Source: Struthio camelus
Taxonomy: Eukaryota; Chordata; Aves; Struthioniformes; Struthionidae
Reading direction: 5' to 3'
Assembly: GCF_040807025.1 (NCBI RefSeq)
Contig: NC_090968.1
Coordinates: forward strand, 1,674,001 to 1,738,000
Length of the DNA stretch: 64,000 bases
The notes beneath the pieces were generated by a model, which searched no databases, was not told where the DNA came from, and saw nothing but the letters and a program-made list of their open reading frames with translations. Both the position numbers and the translations under genes were made by a program. Below are positions 22,301-32,615 of the stretch, piece by piece. Within the stretch, counting starts at the first letter, position 1. Each line of letters begins with the position of its first letter.

Positions 22301-25300
22301 GCGCTGGGTGCATTGTGGCAGCATGGCCGTGGGGACGCCAAGGGCACGGCGCCGGGTGCATCGCAGTGGCATGGCCGCAGGGACGCCGGGGGCACGGCGC
22401 TGGGTGCATCGTGGTGGCACGGCCACGAGGATGCCGAGGACATGGTGCTGGGTGCATCGTGGTGGCACGGCTGCGGGGACCCGGGGGCACGGCGCGGGGT
22501 GCGTTGCGGAGGCACGGCTGCGGGGACGCCGGGGGCATGGCGCTGGGTGCATCGTCCCGGCACGGCTGCGGGGATGCCGGGGGCACGGCGCCGGGTGCAT
22601 TGTGGCGCCACGGCCGTGGGGATGCCGGGGGCACGGCGCCGGGTGCATTGTGGCGCCACGGCCGTGGGGATGCCGGGGGCACGGCGCCGGGTGCATTGTG
22701 GCAGCACGGCCGTGGGGATGCCGGGGGCACGGCGCTGGGTGCATTGTGGCGCCACGGCCGTGGGGACACTGGAGGCACGGTGCCGGGTGCATTGTGGCGG
22801 CACGGCCGCGGGCACGCCGGGGGCACGGCGCTGGGTGCGTCACGGCAGCACAGCCGCAGGGACGCCGGGGGCATGGTGCTGGGTGCATTGTGGTGGCCTG
22901 GCTGTGGGGACGCCGGGGGCACGGTGCCGGGTGCATTGTCCTGGCACAGCCATGGGGATGCTGAAGGCAAGGTGTCGGGTGCATCGTCCCGACACAGTCT
23001 TGGGGACGCCAAGGGCATGGCGCCGGGTGCATCGTGGTGGCACGGCCACGAGGATGCCGAGGACACGGCACCGGGTGCGTCGTCCGGGCACGGCCGCGGG
23101 GACGCCGGGGGCATGGCGCCAGATGCATTGCGGTGGCACAGTGCCGGGCACGCCAGGGGCACGGCGCTGGGTGTATCTTCCCGGCACGGCCGTGGGGACA
23201 CTGGGGGCACAGTGCCGGGTGCATCGCAGTAGCACGGCCACAGGGACGCCGAGGGCACGGCGCCGGGTGCGTTGCGGTGGCACGGCCGTGGGGACGCCAG
23301 GGGCACGGCGCCGGGTGCGTCATGGTGGCACGGCCGTGGGGACGCCGAGAGCACGGCACCGGATGCATTGCAGCAGTATGGCAATGGGGACACCAGGGGC
23401 ACGGCGCCAGGTGCATCGCGGCGGCACAGCCGCGGGGATGCCGGGGGCACGGCGCCGGGTGCATTGTCCTGGCACAGCCCGGAGGATGCAGGGGGCACGG
23501 TGCCGGGTGCGTCACGGCGGCACTGTGCTGGATGCATTGCAGTGATATGGCAATGGGGACGCCGGGGGCATGGTGCTGGGTGCATCGTGGTGGCCTGGCC
23601 ATGGGGACGCCAAAGGCACGATGCTGGGTGCGTTGTCCTGGCACGGCCGTGGGGATGCGGGGAGCATGGTGCAGGGTGCATCATGATGGCACGGTGACAG
23701 GGACACCAGGGGCACGGCGCCGGGTGCATTGTGGCAGCATGGCCACGGGGACGCCAGGGGGCACGGCGCCGGGTGCATCGTCCCGGCACGGCCGCGGGGA
23801 CGCCGGGGGCACGGCGCCGGGTGCATCGTCCCGGCACGGCCGCGGGGACGCCGGGGGCACGGCGCCGGGTGCATCGTCCCGGCACGGCCGCGGGGGACGC
23901 CGGGGGCACGGCGCCGGGTGCATCGTGCCGGCACAGCCGCCGCGGAGCATCGCTAGCCCCATCTGTCTCCCCTTTGCAAGCGGCGGCGCGGTTTTGGCGG
24001 CGAGCGGAGCCGGGCCGGCGCTCGGCGGCTGGAAGCAGCCGGGAGTTGTACGGCAGCCAGCCCCCGGGACTTCCCCCCGCTTTGATCGCCGCGATTCGGA
24101 GGGCGCATCAAAGCGAGCGCTGCAGGAAGCGGCTGCCGCCGGGCTCGGCGGCGCGGGGTGCGCGGCAGGTCACGGCGCCCGCCCGGCGCTCCCGGGCCGC
24201 CCGCGTCCCCGGCGCGCCCTGCCTCCTCCTCCTCCTCCTCCTCCGCGGCCGGCCTTTCTCGGAGCGGCCGCGGGCGAGATTTGCAGGCGGCCGCCCAGCG
24301 TTTTTCCCCCGCGCCGTTTTGGGGCACGGGACGGTGCTTTGTCCCATTGACGTTAGGACTCGCGCGGCGGCCGGTGGGTGGGAGGGAGCTGAGGGCAGAG
24401 AGCGCGGTCCCCGCGGGGCTGGCGCGTCCCCTGGGAGCCGAGCGCCTTGGCGGCAGGGGTGCCGCAGACTTTGGGGGATGCAGGGGGGATGCTGGAGACG
24501 CGATGCCGGAGGGGACGCCGGAAGGGATGCTGGTGGCCGTGGGGAGATGCAGGAGGGGATGCTGGAGGTGCGGGGATGCAAGAGGGGATGCTGAAGACAT
24601 GGGAGATGCAGAAGATGTTGCAGGAGGGGATGCTGGAGATGCAGGGGCGATACAGGAGGGGTTATATGGGGATGCTGGAGACGCGATGCTGGAGGGGACG
24701 CTGGAGGCAGGCAGACGGGGGGGGAGGCGGGAGATGTGAGGGAGCAGGAGGGGGTCTGGGGGGCTGCTGGAGACGTGAGGATGATTCACGGGGGATGTAG
24801 GAGGTGGGAATGCCTTAGGGGGTGCTGGAGACGCAGGAGGGGATACAGGAGGGGGTGCTGGAGATGGGGGGGATACACGACGGGGTGCTGGAGATGGGGG
24901 GGGTCCCAGAGGGGCTGCTGGAGACGTGGAGGTGCTGCTGAAGGGGATGCTGGAGACATCGCAGGGTGCAGGGGGGCGGCAGGAGACTTGGGGGGGATGC
25001 AAAGGGGTTGCAGGAGGAGATGCTGGAGACATAGGAGATGCAGGAGATGTAGGAGGCGGGAGGGATGCTGGGGACACGGGGGGCTGCTGGGGACCTGGGG
25101 ATGCGCGGGAGGAGATGCTGGGGATGCAGGGGGGGGGTGTCGGGGTGCGGGGGGGGGGGATGCAGGAGACGTGATGCCGGAGGGGAGGCCTCTCTCCAGA
25201 CGCCGAAGAGTTAACGTTGCCCGCAGCGCCTCGGCTCCCGGGGCCGGGGGGGGGGGGGGGGGGGGGGCTTCCCTTCCAGCTGCTTCGGGTCAGGGCGCTG

Positions 25301-26200
25301 CGCGCGGCCGGGAAATTCCTGCGCGCAGCTGCGGCCCCGGCCAGGCCGCGTTGCCCGGCGCTGGCATCTCGCGGGACGCGCCTCCCTCCAGCCGTCTGCC
25401 GGGAAATGCCTTCATCCCCCCCCCCCCGGCCCCGCCACCCGCCAACCCGCCGCCTCTCCCGCTTCGCCGCCGCCGGCCCCAGCACAAGGCACCTTTCTTT
25501 CGGGTCCCCGTGCAGGGCCGAGCCGGAGCGGAGGAAATAAGTCGCGCTAACGCAGCGGGATTCAGCTGAGAAGCCGGCGGGGATATTTGGGCCGGCGAAA
25601 CGGCGGCTCGGCGGCCGGTCGAACCCAACCGGGGGGAAAATAACCCCCTCCCCCCCCCCAAGAAAACTTCCCCCCCCCCCCCCCCACCGCGTTGCTACCT
25701 GGGGCTCTTTGCTCCCATCCCAGCGCTTCGGGTGCATCCCGGCGACGTGCCGGCGGGAAGGGCTTTCGAAGCGGGTTTTGGGGATAAAACATGCCGAAAG
25801 CGGGCTGGGAAAGCATCCTCGGCTGCCCGAGCCGCGGCGGGTGGCCGGAAAGCCGGCGCGGCCGATGCAAATCCACCTTTTCCTTGGAGAAAAAGGTCTC
25901 GAAAACTCACCCGGATGGGAAATCCCCCGGCGAGACGGCAGGCGATGGGGGCTTTGGGGTTTTTTGAGGGTTGGGCGAAGGGAGCCGAGCGCCTGCGGGT
26001 GCGCTTTCACGCCGCTCTCCCGCAGTACCTGCAGATGAAGTGGCCGCTGCTGGACGTGCCCGCCGGCGCCGCGCTCAAGGACAGCCGGTCGCCCTCGCCG
26101 GCGCGCTTGGTAAGAGCCTCGCGCCGGCAACCCCGCGGCCGCCCGGGCTCACGAGACGCCGGAGGAGGCGCCGCCGGGGCCGAGCCGAGCGGGAAGCGAG

Positions 26201-26231
<31 letters not shown>

Positions 26232-28924
26232 TTTTCGCCCTCCCACGCCGGCTCTCTCGCCCGCAGGCCAACAAGGTGCCGGTGGTGCAGCACGCTCATC
26301 CCATGCACCCGCTGACGCCGCTCATCACCTACAGCAACGACCGCTTCTCGCCCGGCTCGCCGCCCGCGCACCTCTCGCCCGACATCGACCCCAAGACGGG
26401 TGAGCGGCCGCGGCCACCGGCGGGGCGAACCGGTTGCAAAAAGACAAGCCGGGCCGGGGAACGGCGACGCGAGGGAAGAGGAGACCGGCCGGCGGCGGCT
26501 CGCCGGCGCTCCTGCTTTCCGCCGCGCCGCCCGTTTCTCGCGCCGCCGCCGCCGGTTTTCCCGCGCTCCCGCTCGGGGCCGCCGGCTTTGAGGCCCCTTT
26601 CGCTCGCCTTCCTCCCGCAGGTATCCCGCGGCCGCCTCACCCCCCCGAGCTGCCCCCTTACTACCCGCTGTCGCCGGGAGCCGTGGGCCAGATCCCGCAC
26701 CCGCTCGGCTGGCTCGTGCCGCAGTAAGCAAGCAAGCAAGCACCCACCCGAAGCGGCTCGAAACCCCCCCCCCCCGCCAGGGGAGGGATATATATACACA
26801 TCTATCTATCTATATATGTATATATTTTTCCCCCCCGTCCCCGATAACCGCTAAAGCAGCGGCGTTTGCAGGCAAGGCCAGCCCGTGTACTCCATCCCTC
26901 CCGGCGGCTTTCGGCACCCCTACCCTGCCCTCGCCATGAACGCCTCCATGTCCAGGTGGGTGTCCGAAAAACGCCGGCGGACGGACCCGGCGGCCCGACC
27001 GGAGCCCGTGGCGGGTGGTTTTTTGGGGGGAAAAAAGGGAGTTTTTAGGGCGCTGACGGGGGCGCCGCCTCCGCTTGCAGCTTGATGTCGAGCCGCTTCT
27101 CGCCCCACGTGGTGCCGCCGCCGAGCCACGGGCTTCACCCGCCGGGCATCCCGCATCCCACCATCGTCTCGCCCGTCGTGAAGCAGGAGCCGGCTCAGCC
27201 CGGCGCCAGCCCCGGCGCCAGCGCGTGAGTCGGCGGCGGATGGCGGTGGCCGGGGGGGGGTCCCCGCGTCCCCGCCGGCGGGCACGAGCCGCCCGTCCTG
27301 ACCCGCTGCGCCGGCTCCTTGCAGGAAATCCCCGGCGGCGGGGAAGAAGGAGGAGGAGAAGAAGCCCCACATCAAGAAGCCGCTCAACGCCTTCATGCTC
27401 TACATGAAGGAGATGAGGGCCAAGGTGGTGGCCGAGTGCACGCTGAAGGAGAGCGCCGCCATCAACCAGATCCTGGGCCGGCGGGTACGGGCAGCCCCTT
27501 GCTCCCCCTTGGGCGGTCGGAAATTGGTCCCCGGCCGCCTTTCACGCCGCCTCTCGCCCTGGCTCGGGCCCTGCTCGCGGGGCACCGCTGGCCCCCGAGG
27601 TGCCGGCAAGCTGCAGGGACCCGGCGGTGACATCCGGGCGCCGGGGCCGGCCGGGAGCCCAGTGGCCCCGGGTGAGCAGGGCTGCTGCGGCCGCAGGGTT
27701 TGCCACGTGGTCACAGGGTTTAGGACACAGCCGGGGGTTCGTAGCTTGGCCGCGGGGTTTGCAACGCGGCTGCAGGGTTTGCAGCGCGGCCAGGGAGTTG
27801 CAACACGGCCGTAGGCTTTGCGGCAAGGCCACGGGCTTTGCGGCGTGCCCAAAGGATTTGCGGCATGGCCACGGGATTTGCAATTTGGCCGCCGGGTTTA
27901 CGGCACGGCCGGGGCTTTGCAGCGTGGCTGCGGGGTTGCAACGCAGCCTTGAGGTTTGCAACGTGGCCATAGGGTTTGCGGCACGGCCGGGGCTTTGCGG
28001 TGCGGCCGTGGGGTTTGCCGCGTGGCCGGGAGTTTGCAACGCGGCCGCGGGGTTTGCAACGCGGCCGCGGGGTTTGCATCGTGGCCGCGGGGTTTGCAAC
28101 GCGCCCGCGGGGTTTGCAACGTGGCCGCGGGGTTTGCATCGTGGCCGCGGGGTTTGCAACGCGCCCGCGGGGTTTGCGGCACGGCCCCCCCCCACCTTTT
28201 CTCGCCCCTGCAGTGGCACTCGCTGTCGCGGGAGGAGCAGGCCAAGTACTACGAGCTGGCGCGCAAGGAGCGGCAGCTGCACTCGCAGCTCTACCCGACC
28301 TGGTCCGCCCGCGACAACTACGTAAGTGGGGGCCGCCGGGGGTGCCCGGCCCCCTGCCCGGCCCCGCCGCCGCCGCGGCCGGCCCGCAGCAGCGAGCTCC
28401 CCCCCCTCCTCCGCGGCCTTTTCTTTCGCAGGGCAAGAAGAAGAAGCGGAAGCGCGAGAAGCTGGCGCAGCAGCAAAGCCACGAGGCCGAGGGTGAGTGC
28501 CGGCGGCGGCGCGGCTCGACGCCGGCCGCCGGCCTCGCCGCTTAAACCCGGCCTCTCCGCAGGTTCGCCGGCCTCCAGGAGCAAGAAGCCGTGCGGGCAG
28601 TACGCGCCGGCCGAGAAGCCCTGCGCCAGCCCGGCCTCGTCCCACGGCAGCATGCTGGATTCGCCGGCCACGCCGTCGGCGGCCTTGGCTTCGCCGGCCG
28701 CCCCGGCGGCCACCCACTCCGAACAGGCTCAGCCGCTCTCGCTCACCACCAAAGCGGAGGCGAGGGCCGCTCAGCTCGCCGGCCACGCGGCCGCTTTCCT
28801 GGCGGCCAAAGCTTCGGTCGGCCTCGGCGGTCCGGCCTCGCTCCTCTGCAGACCTTCCCCTCCGTCCCCTCCGGCCGCGCTGCAAACGCAGCCCCTTTCC
28901 TTGGTCACCAAACCGGCCGACTGA
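10119..28924 (+). CDS. TCF7L1: TCF7L1 (TCF3), HMG-box Wnt-pathway transcription factor, complete, 12 coding exons
   Basis: Nuclear DNA-binding partner of beta-catenin, mostly a repressor without Wnt signal through Groucho/TLE. Exons: 10119-10313, 10402-10465, 11738-11868, 26026-26109, 26267-26399, 26621-26723, 26872-26955, 27081-27224, 27325-27484, 28214-28321, 28432-28492, 28563-28924. All have GT/AG borders and phases close to 542 residues (human 588, from memory). Seen: N-terminal beta-catenin-binding segment ([12 protein letters not shown], residues 16-27); Pro/Ser-rich middle with [15 protein letters not shown] box about 330-398 ([15 protein letters not shown]); basic nuclear signal KKKKRKREK at 404-412; two CtBP-type motifs, PLSLT (480) and PLSLV (533), the latter near the C-terminus. 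A C-clamp is absent, as expected for TCF7L1. It is compact: 19 kb including a 14-kb intron 3. TCF7L2 is the nearest alternative; the C-terminus and synteny favour TCF7L1. Confidence 0.96.
10560..11660. repeat. Degenerate C-rich tandem array in TCF7L1 intron 2
   Basis: Repeated 'gagggaccggcccgggaccc' and related 'aagggagcagccctggg' phrases at roughly 24-27 bp, with long C runs. The array fills nearly all of intron 2 (10466-11737). Long open frames here (up to 630 codons on minus) are by-products of this composition. Confidence 0.85.
15396..15925. repeat. 21-bp minisatellite in TCF7L1 intron 3
   Basis: 'gctcagggctcaccctgggg' recurs every 21 bp (for example 15541 and 15562), about 25 copies, with an occasional shortened 'ggagcgcagtgctcccccca' variant. 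The unit is a multiple of three, so frames stay open as heptapeptide repeats without being coding. Confidence 0.93.
16030..16345. promoter_or_regulatory. Candidate conserved non-coding element in TCF7L1 intron 3
   Basis: An AT-rich, non-repetitive island lies inside very GC-rich intron. It contains 'tccttaattatgc', 'ggctaattacccc' (homeodomain-type TAATTA cores), 'acaaattaaagcaatg' and 'ttttcattagcgtctc'. Its complexity differs sharply from the array on its left. Enhancer function is inferred only from composition and position. Confidence 0.35.
18310..19860. repeat. 15-bp minisatellite with 75- and 120-bp higher-order structure
   Basis: The basic unit is 15 bp ('gggacatgcaacact' and variants). 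A marker variant 'ggatatgtggcagt' recurs at 18586, 18661, 18736 and 18811 (75 bp apart) and then 120 bp later, showing higher-order amplification. About 100 basic copies. Frames read as Thr-Cys-rich pentapeptide repeats but lack any gene signal. Confidence 0.94.
20050..21115. repeat. 19-bp minisatellite carrying CGATCG palindromes
   Basis: 'ccgatcgcggccctgggaa' recurs every 19 bp (20462, 20481, 20500), about 56 copies, with variants 'ccgatcccggcct' and 'cctcgggga'. Most copies contain GATC and many the palindrome CGATCG. Confidence 0.95.
21590..23940. repeat. 48-bp minisatellite, about 48 copies
   Basis: The phrase 'gtgcatcgtcccggcacggc' recurs exactly 48 bp apart at 23773 and 23821, and similar copies extend left to about 21590. 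Each unit also holds 'cggggacgccgggggcac'. Copies at the right end are almost identical and those at the left more diverged. Because 48 is a multiple of three, open frames of several hundred codons appear on both strands. Confidence 0.95.
24460..25190. repeat. Degenerate purine-rich tandem array
   Basis: Irregular copies of 'ggaggggatgctggagatgc' and 'gatgcaggaggggat' with period about 21-30 bp; the plus strand is strongly G/A-biased. It ends near a long G run at about 25248-25267. Confidence 0.85.
26788..26830. repeat. TATA/CTAT microsatellite in TCF7L1 intron 6
   Basis: Short 'tatatatacacatc', 'tatctatctat' and 'atatatgtatata' tracts lie in the 148-bp intron between coding exons 6 and 7. 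It is unlikely to affect coding. Confidence 0.8.
27325..28321 (+). CDS. TCF7L1: TCF7L1 HMG-box exons 9 and 10 with their intron
   Basis: Exon 9 (27325-27484) encodes the first two helices of the HMG box through ILGRR. Exon 10 (28214-28321) continues [19 protein letters not shown] to ARDNY. The splice falls between Arg and Trp of the conserved GR(K/R)WH motif, phase 0. Every residue expected for sequence-specific minor-groove binding appears intact. Confidence 0.93.
27690..28190. repeat. 20-bp minisatellite in TCF7L1 intron 9, between HMG-box exons
   Basis: 'ggtttgcaacgcggccgcgg' recurs every 20 bp (28051, 28071 and on), about 25 copies. The array fills most of the intron that splits the HMG box (27485-28213) and ends about 20 bp before the acceptor. 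Confidence 0.93.
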
Positions 28925-31889
28925 AGGAGCCGCTCGGTTCGGACCGGGGCGGGGGGGGAGCCCCCCCCTTTTCCGCCGCGATGGAGATTCGAACGCCGCC
29001 AAACGCCGTTATTGGTCAATATTTGACCCGCTCTGAACTCTTTTCGTAAGCAGACTCTGGAGGAAGGCGAGCTCTGCGCCGAGCCGCGGCCAGCAGTCCT
29101 AAAGACCGTTTTTATTAAAAAAAAAAAAAAATTAGGAAAAAAAAAGAAATCAGAAAAAAAAAAAAAAAGTGGTGGGGTGGGGGGGATAAATCATCTCCTT
29201 CCCCGTCTCCGCCAACTGCCGCGGAGCCGGCTCCGTCCCGGAGGCGAAAGGGAAACGTCGAGTCCGGCTTCGGCGGCGGTGCCTCCGCGCGCTGCCGGCG
29301 CTGGAGGGGAGCCGGATCCTGCGCCGCCAGGGCGGGCAGGATCCGGGGCCGAGCCCCGGGCGGGATGGGTGGTTGGATTTTTTCCCCCCTCCCCTTTCCT
29401 TGAATCCCTGTTATTTTTCACAAAAGGAAATAAAACTACAGCTGCCATTTGCCGCGTGAGCGTGGTCATATGCCGGTCCCCAGCGGCTCCCCGCCGGCGC
29501 TCGGGCTGCCGGGTCCGGCTCGCCCCGGCCCCAGGCGCAGGGCGCTTTCGGCGTGCGCCGTCGCGAGCCCTTCGGCGCGGTCGAGAGGTAGAGGCAGCGG
29601 GAGGCGAAAACTGGTTGATAACGGCTTTCTTTAGGGCTGAGCCGGCGGATGAGCGGCGCGGACGGCCCCGGCAGCTGCGGGCTACCGCTGCGCCCGCCGC
29701 TCCCGAAAGCGGCAACGAAGCGGCAGGGCGGGATGCCAGCGGTCCCGGCGCAGGAACAACCGCGTGAATGTTCACCCTGTCTTAAGTTCGCCGTCATTTC
29801 AGCACCTGAGCTCACCCAGATTGTTGCGTCTCCCTCGATTTTTAGCGGGGCGGGCGGGTTGGGACCAAAAACGCTCTCGAAGCGGTCCTGTCCAAAGTCG
29901 CAATTTTGTTTTCTGCTGCAAACGCAATTCCGAACTGCATCCGCCCAGAAGACGATACCTGCATTTAAGGAGTGCTGTTTAATATTGCAGCTGGGCAAAG
30001 CTAGCCACGGTACGGCCGGGCAACGCACGGGACGCGGCCGCTTTCCGTGAGCGCAAAAGCCAATCCGGGGACAAACGCCGACTCCTTTAACCAGGCGACA
30101 GCTCCGGATGACTTCTGCAAGCGGCAACGGTGCCTCCAACGGGAACACAGCTTCTCTCATCCAGCCCAGCCTCGTTTGCCAGACCGGAAGCGACAGCTTA
30201 AATTCGCAGCCGACTTCAGCTCGGAGCGTCCCACCTCCGTTCGCCAGCAGACCCTACGACGGCCTCGAAATCGGGGCGAGGAACGGCTGGATTGCGTGCA
30301 GCCGCGCTCTCCCCAACGCCAGGAGCAGGCTGCAGACAAGCGACGTCTCGAATTAGATTTCATGGGAAATTAAAGGCATGAAGAGACCTGTCACAAGAAT
30401 TAAAGCCTGAACCGGAGCCAGACAGCTTCAAACAGATGTTGGACTTCAGCAGAATATTTCTTTGTTTTCCTCGGCATTTTCCCATACAGAAAAGGAACAT
30501 CTGTTGCGACGTTTTCGCCGGGCTCCTAAGCTGAGATAGGCTTGGATTATCCCTTGCTGGAAGAGAAGCAACTGGCCACCACGGCCCAGAAGAGCCCTGC
30601 CGGCTTCGCTCCTCTTGGGGGCGAGGGCAAGACCTGGTGCACGTTGGGTTTGCTCTGGCCTCCAGCGAATGGGGTGGTTTTTGACTATATTCTTAACATA
30701 ACCGGGCTGACTGTGGTATCGCCACGTCCTTCACGCTCGCAGCAGGGTGGCGAAACGGAAATGTTTCGTTCCAACTGGTTTTCGATCGAAAATCGATTTC
30801 TTCGCGGTGTTTTTTTCTCCCCCCACCACCTCTCCTGGAGGTGCTTCAATAAGAGGACAGTTCTGGGGGTTTGTCTTTGTTGCTGAAGAGCCAAATATTC
30901 GGCGTGTTCCAGTTTGGGCGTCGAGGAGTTGCAGCGAAGGGGTGAGACAGCCCCTCTCCTCTTTTTCCCTTGAGCTCTAGACTCCATTTCCCACCATGCG
31001 CTAAATCATCCGCAGTCTCAGGAGCCCAAATCAAAGCAGGCAGCCGAGGAGATCGGTGCCGGGCGTCCCGGCGAGCGCTCGAGCCGTATTTGCCGGTTAG
31101 GAGAACTCACTTGTCAACCTGCTAACAAAAAAAAAAAAAAGCAAATTTGCAGCTGAAAAATTCCCCTTTGTTTGGCTCGCTCCCTGGGGAAAACAAGACC
31201 TCTGCCACTGTCCCGCCTCGTTGTCCTGCTCTCGTCGGCTTTGACTCCCTAGGGCTCATCCGGCAAGGGGGAACCGGTGAGAGAGAGGGCAAAGTCGTGT
31301 CCGCCAAAGGCTCGGCAGCGGAAGGAGAGGCGAGCGCGGCGCTAAGGCACGGAGCAGCTCGTGCTGCGTTTGCCGCCGTCTCCAAGATCCACGAAAAATC
31401 CCGACAAGAGAGGCAGGAGGAGCAGGGTGGCCCGGCCGGGCGGGAGGGCCAGGAGCCGAAATTCAGAACGGGCAACCGCGGCCGTGGGAAACCCACGTTC
31501 CTCTCCGTTTCCGCTCCATCCCGGAGTTAAAGGAAGGTCCAGAAGCGCCCGATCTCGCCCGGCTGGGGACGCTCCAGGTAAGCGATCAGTGCGGTTTGCC
31601 CGGAGCCGCGTTTGGGGACGGGCAGGGAGCCGGGCCGCGTGGCCGCCCGCCCGGCAGCCGGGGCAGGTCGCGCCTCGGAGGCGGCCGTCGCCTACAGAAA
31701 CGCGCGCCCGGGGCAGCTGGCCAACGCCTCGTCGAGAGCAAAGCGAGACGCCAAGGGGCCGGCGAGCCGCGAGTAGCGCCCGGGAGCCAACCCGGCGTTC
31801 ATCGCCGCTTTTTTTGGCGACCGGGTTTGCTTGCGGCGCCTCCGTGCGCTCGCCTCGTTGCAGCCGCCTTGATCCACCGGCATCCCCCG
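28925..31889 (+). other. TCF7L1 3' UTR and intergenic DNA
   Basis: No further coding sequence is seen. Poly(A)-like stretches lie at about 29119-29168. The DNA after 29.8 kb is less GC-rich and non-repetitive. The exact end of the TCF7L1 transcript is uncertain. Confidence 0.5.
29429..29434 (+). terminator. TCF7L1: Candidate TCF7L1 poly(A) signal AATAAA
   Basis: This is the first canonical AATAAA after the stop codon, about 500 bp downstream. ATTAAA variants also occur near 30368 and 30398. Confidence 0.35.
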
Positions 31890-32115
31890 CCCCGCGCCGC
31901 TCCGGCTAGTCGTTAATTGAAACGCCTAATGAGGTCCCGCCGCGGAGCTAATTAGGGGCCGCGCCACGAAGCCGGCGAACGCCACGACGGCTTTCCGCGG
32001 CCCGGGGGCCGAGCAGGCCGCGCTCCGCGGGCTCCTGCCCCCCCCCCGCAAGCCGGCCCGGGCGGCGCTGAACGCGTTTTAATTAGCGCCATTAGATCCC
32101 TCCCGTTTCTCCTTC
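31890..32115. promoter_or_regulatory. Candidate conserved element upstream of TGOLN2
   Basis: A cluster of homeodomain-type cores in GC-rich DNA: 'gtcgttaattgaaac', 'cctaatgagg', 'agctaattagggg' and 'gttttaattagcgccattag'. Such clustering is unusual for local composition, but function is inferred. Confidence 0.35.
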
Positions 32116-32119
32116 CGAT

Positions 32120-32615
32120 GCTTCGCCCCGGCCTCGTCCTCGGCGCTTGGGGCGCCCCGCTCCCTGCTAGGCCTCGCCCCGCCCCCCGGCCCCGCCCCCT
32201 TTGGCCCCTAGCGCCGCCCCCTCCTGCTCCGTTCGCCCTCAGCCCCGCCCCTAGTTCCCCCTAGCCCCGGCCCCAGCTCGGCCTTCGCTCTGCTCTGCCC
32301 AAGCCCCGCCCTGATTTTCTCGGCCCCGCCCCCTGTCCCCTCCCTCAGCCCCGCCCTAACTGGCTCCCGGCCCCGCCCCGACTCGCCCCTCAGCCCCGCC
32401 CCTGTTCTCCCTCAGCCCCGCCTCTTCCCTTGTCCCCCGCCCCCTCCCCCGCGCGGCTCTTCCCGCCCGCCGTCGGCACCGCGCTCTCGCGAGAGCTCTG
32501 CCCGGAAGTGACGCTCGCTCCGCTTCCCTCCCTGCCCGTCTTCCCGGAAGCGGAAGCGAGCGAACCGGTGCGCGGCGGCGGCGGCGGCCGGGCGAGCGTT
32601 GCGTGCGGGGCCGCC
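32120..32615 (+). promoter_or_regulatory. TGOLN2: TGOLN2 CpG promoter
   Basis: There are many SP/KLF GC boxes ('gccccgcccc'). A perfect palindrome TCTCGCGAGA lies at 32485-32494, a motif typical of housekeeping promoters. ETS-type sites are CCGGAAGTGA at 32502-32511, overlapping a TGACG half-site, and CCGGAAGCGGAAG at about 32544-32556. The coding ATG follows at 32616 with a strong context (gccgccATGT). Confidence 0.65.

Larger units (their letters stand above)
11869..26025 (+). other. TCF7L1: TCF7L1 intron 3 (14.2 kb)
   Basis: The intron runs from the GTAAGT donor at 11869 to the acceptor before 26026. Unique GC-rich DNA with homopolymer runs occupies about 11.9-15.4 kb and 16.3-18.3 kb. 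Tandem arrays occupy 15.4-15.9 kb, 18.3-23.9 kb and 24.5-25.2 kb. No other gene or transposon was recognised. AT-rich islands at about 13000-13260 and 16030-16345 are described as possible regulatory elements. Confidence 0.85.

Noticed and set aside
21693-23909. 738-codon Ala/Pro/His-rich minus frame
   Set aside because: Product of the 48-bp array, a multiple of three; no start context, splice pattern or homolog.
15396-25190. Regularly spaced repeats considered as a CRISPR-like array
   Set aside because: Units are contiguous without unique spacers, and the context is a vertebrate intron.
10119-28924. Alternative assignment as TCF7L2 or LEF1
   Set aside because: MPQL start, two PLSL motifs with a final QPLSLVTK, no C-clamp, and adjacency to TGOLN2 and RETSAT all favour TCF7L1.
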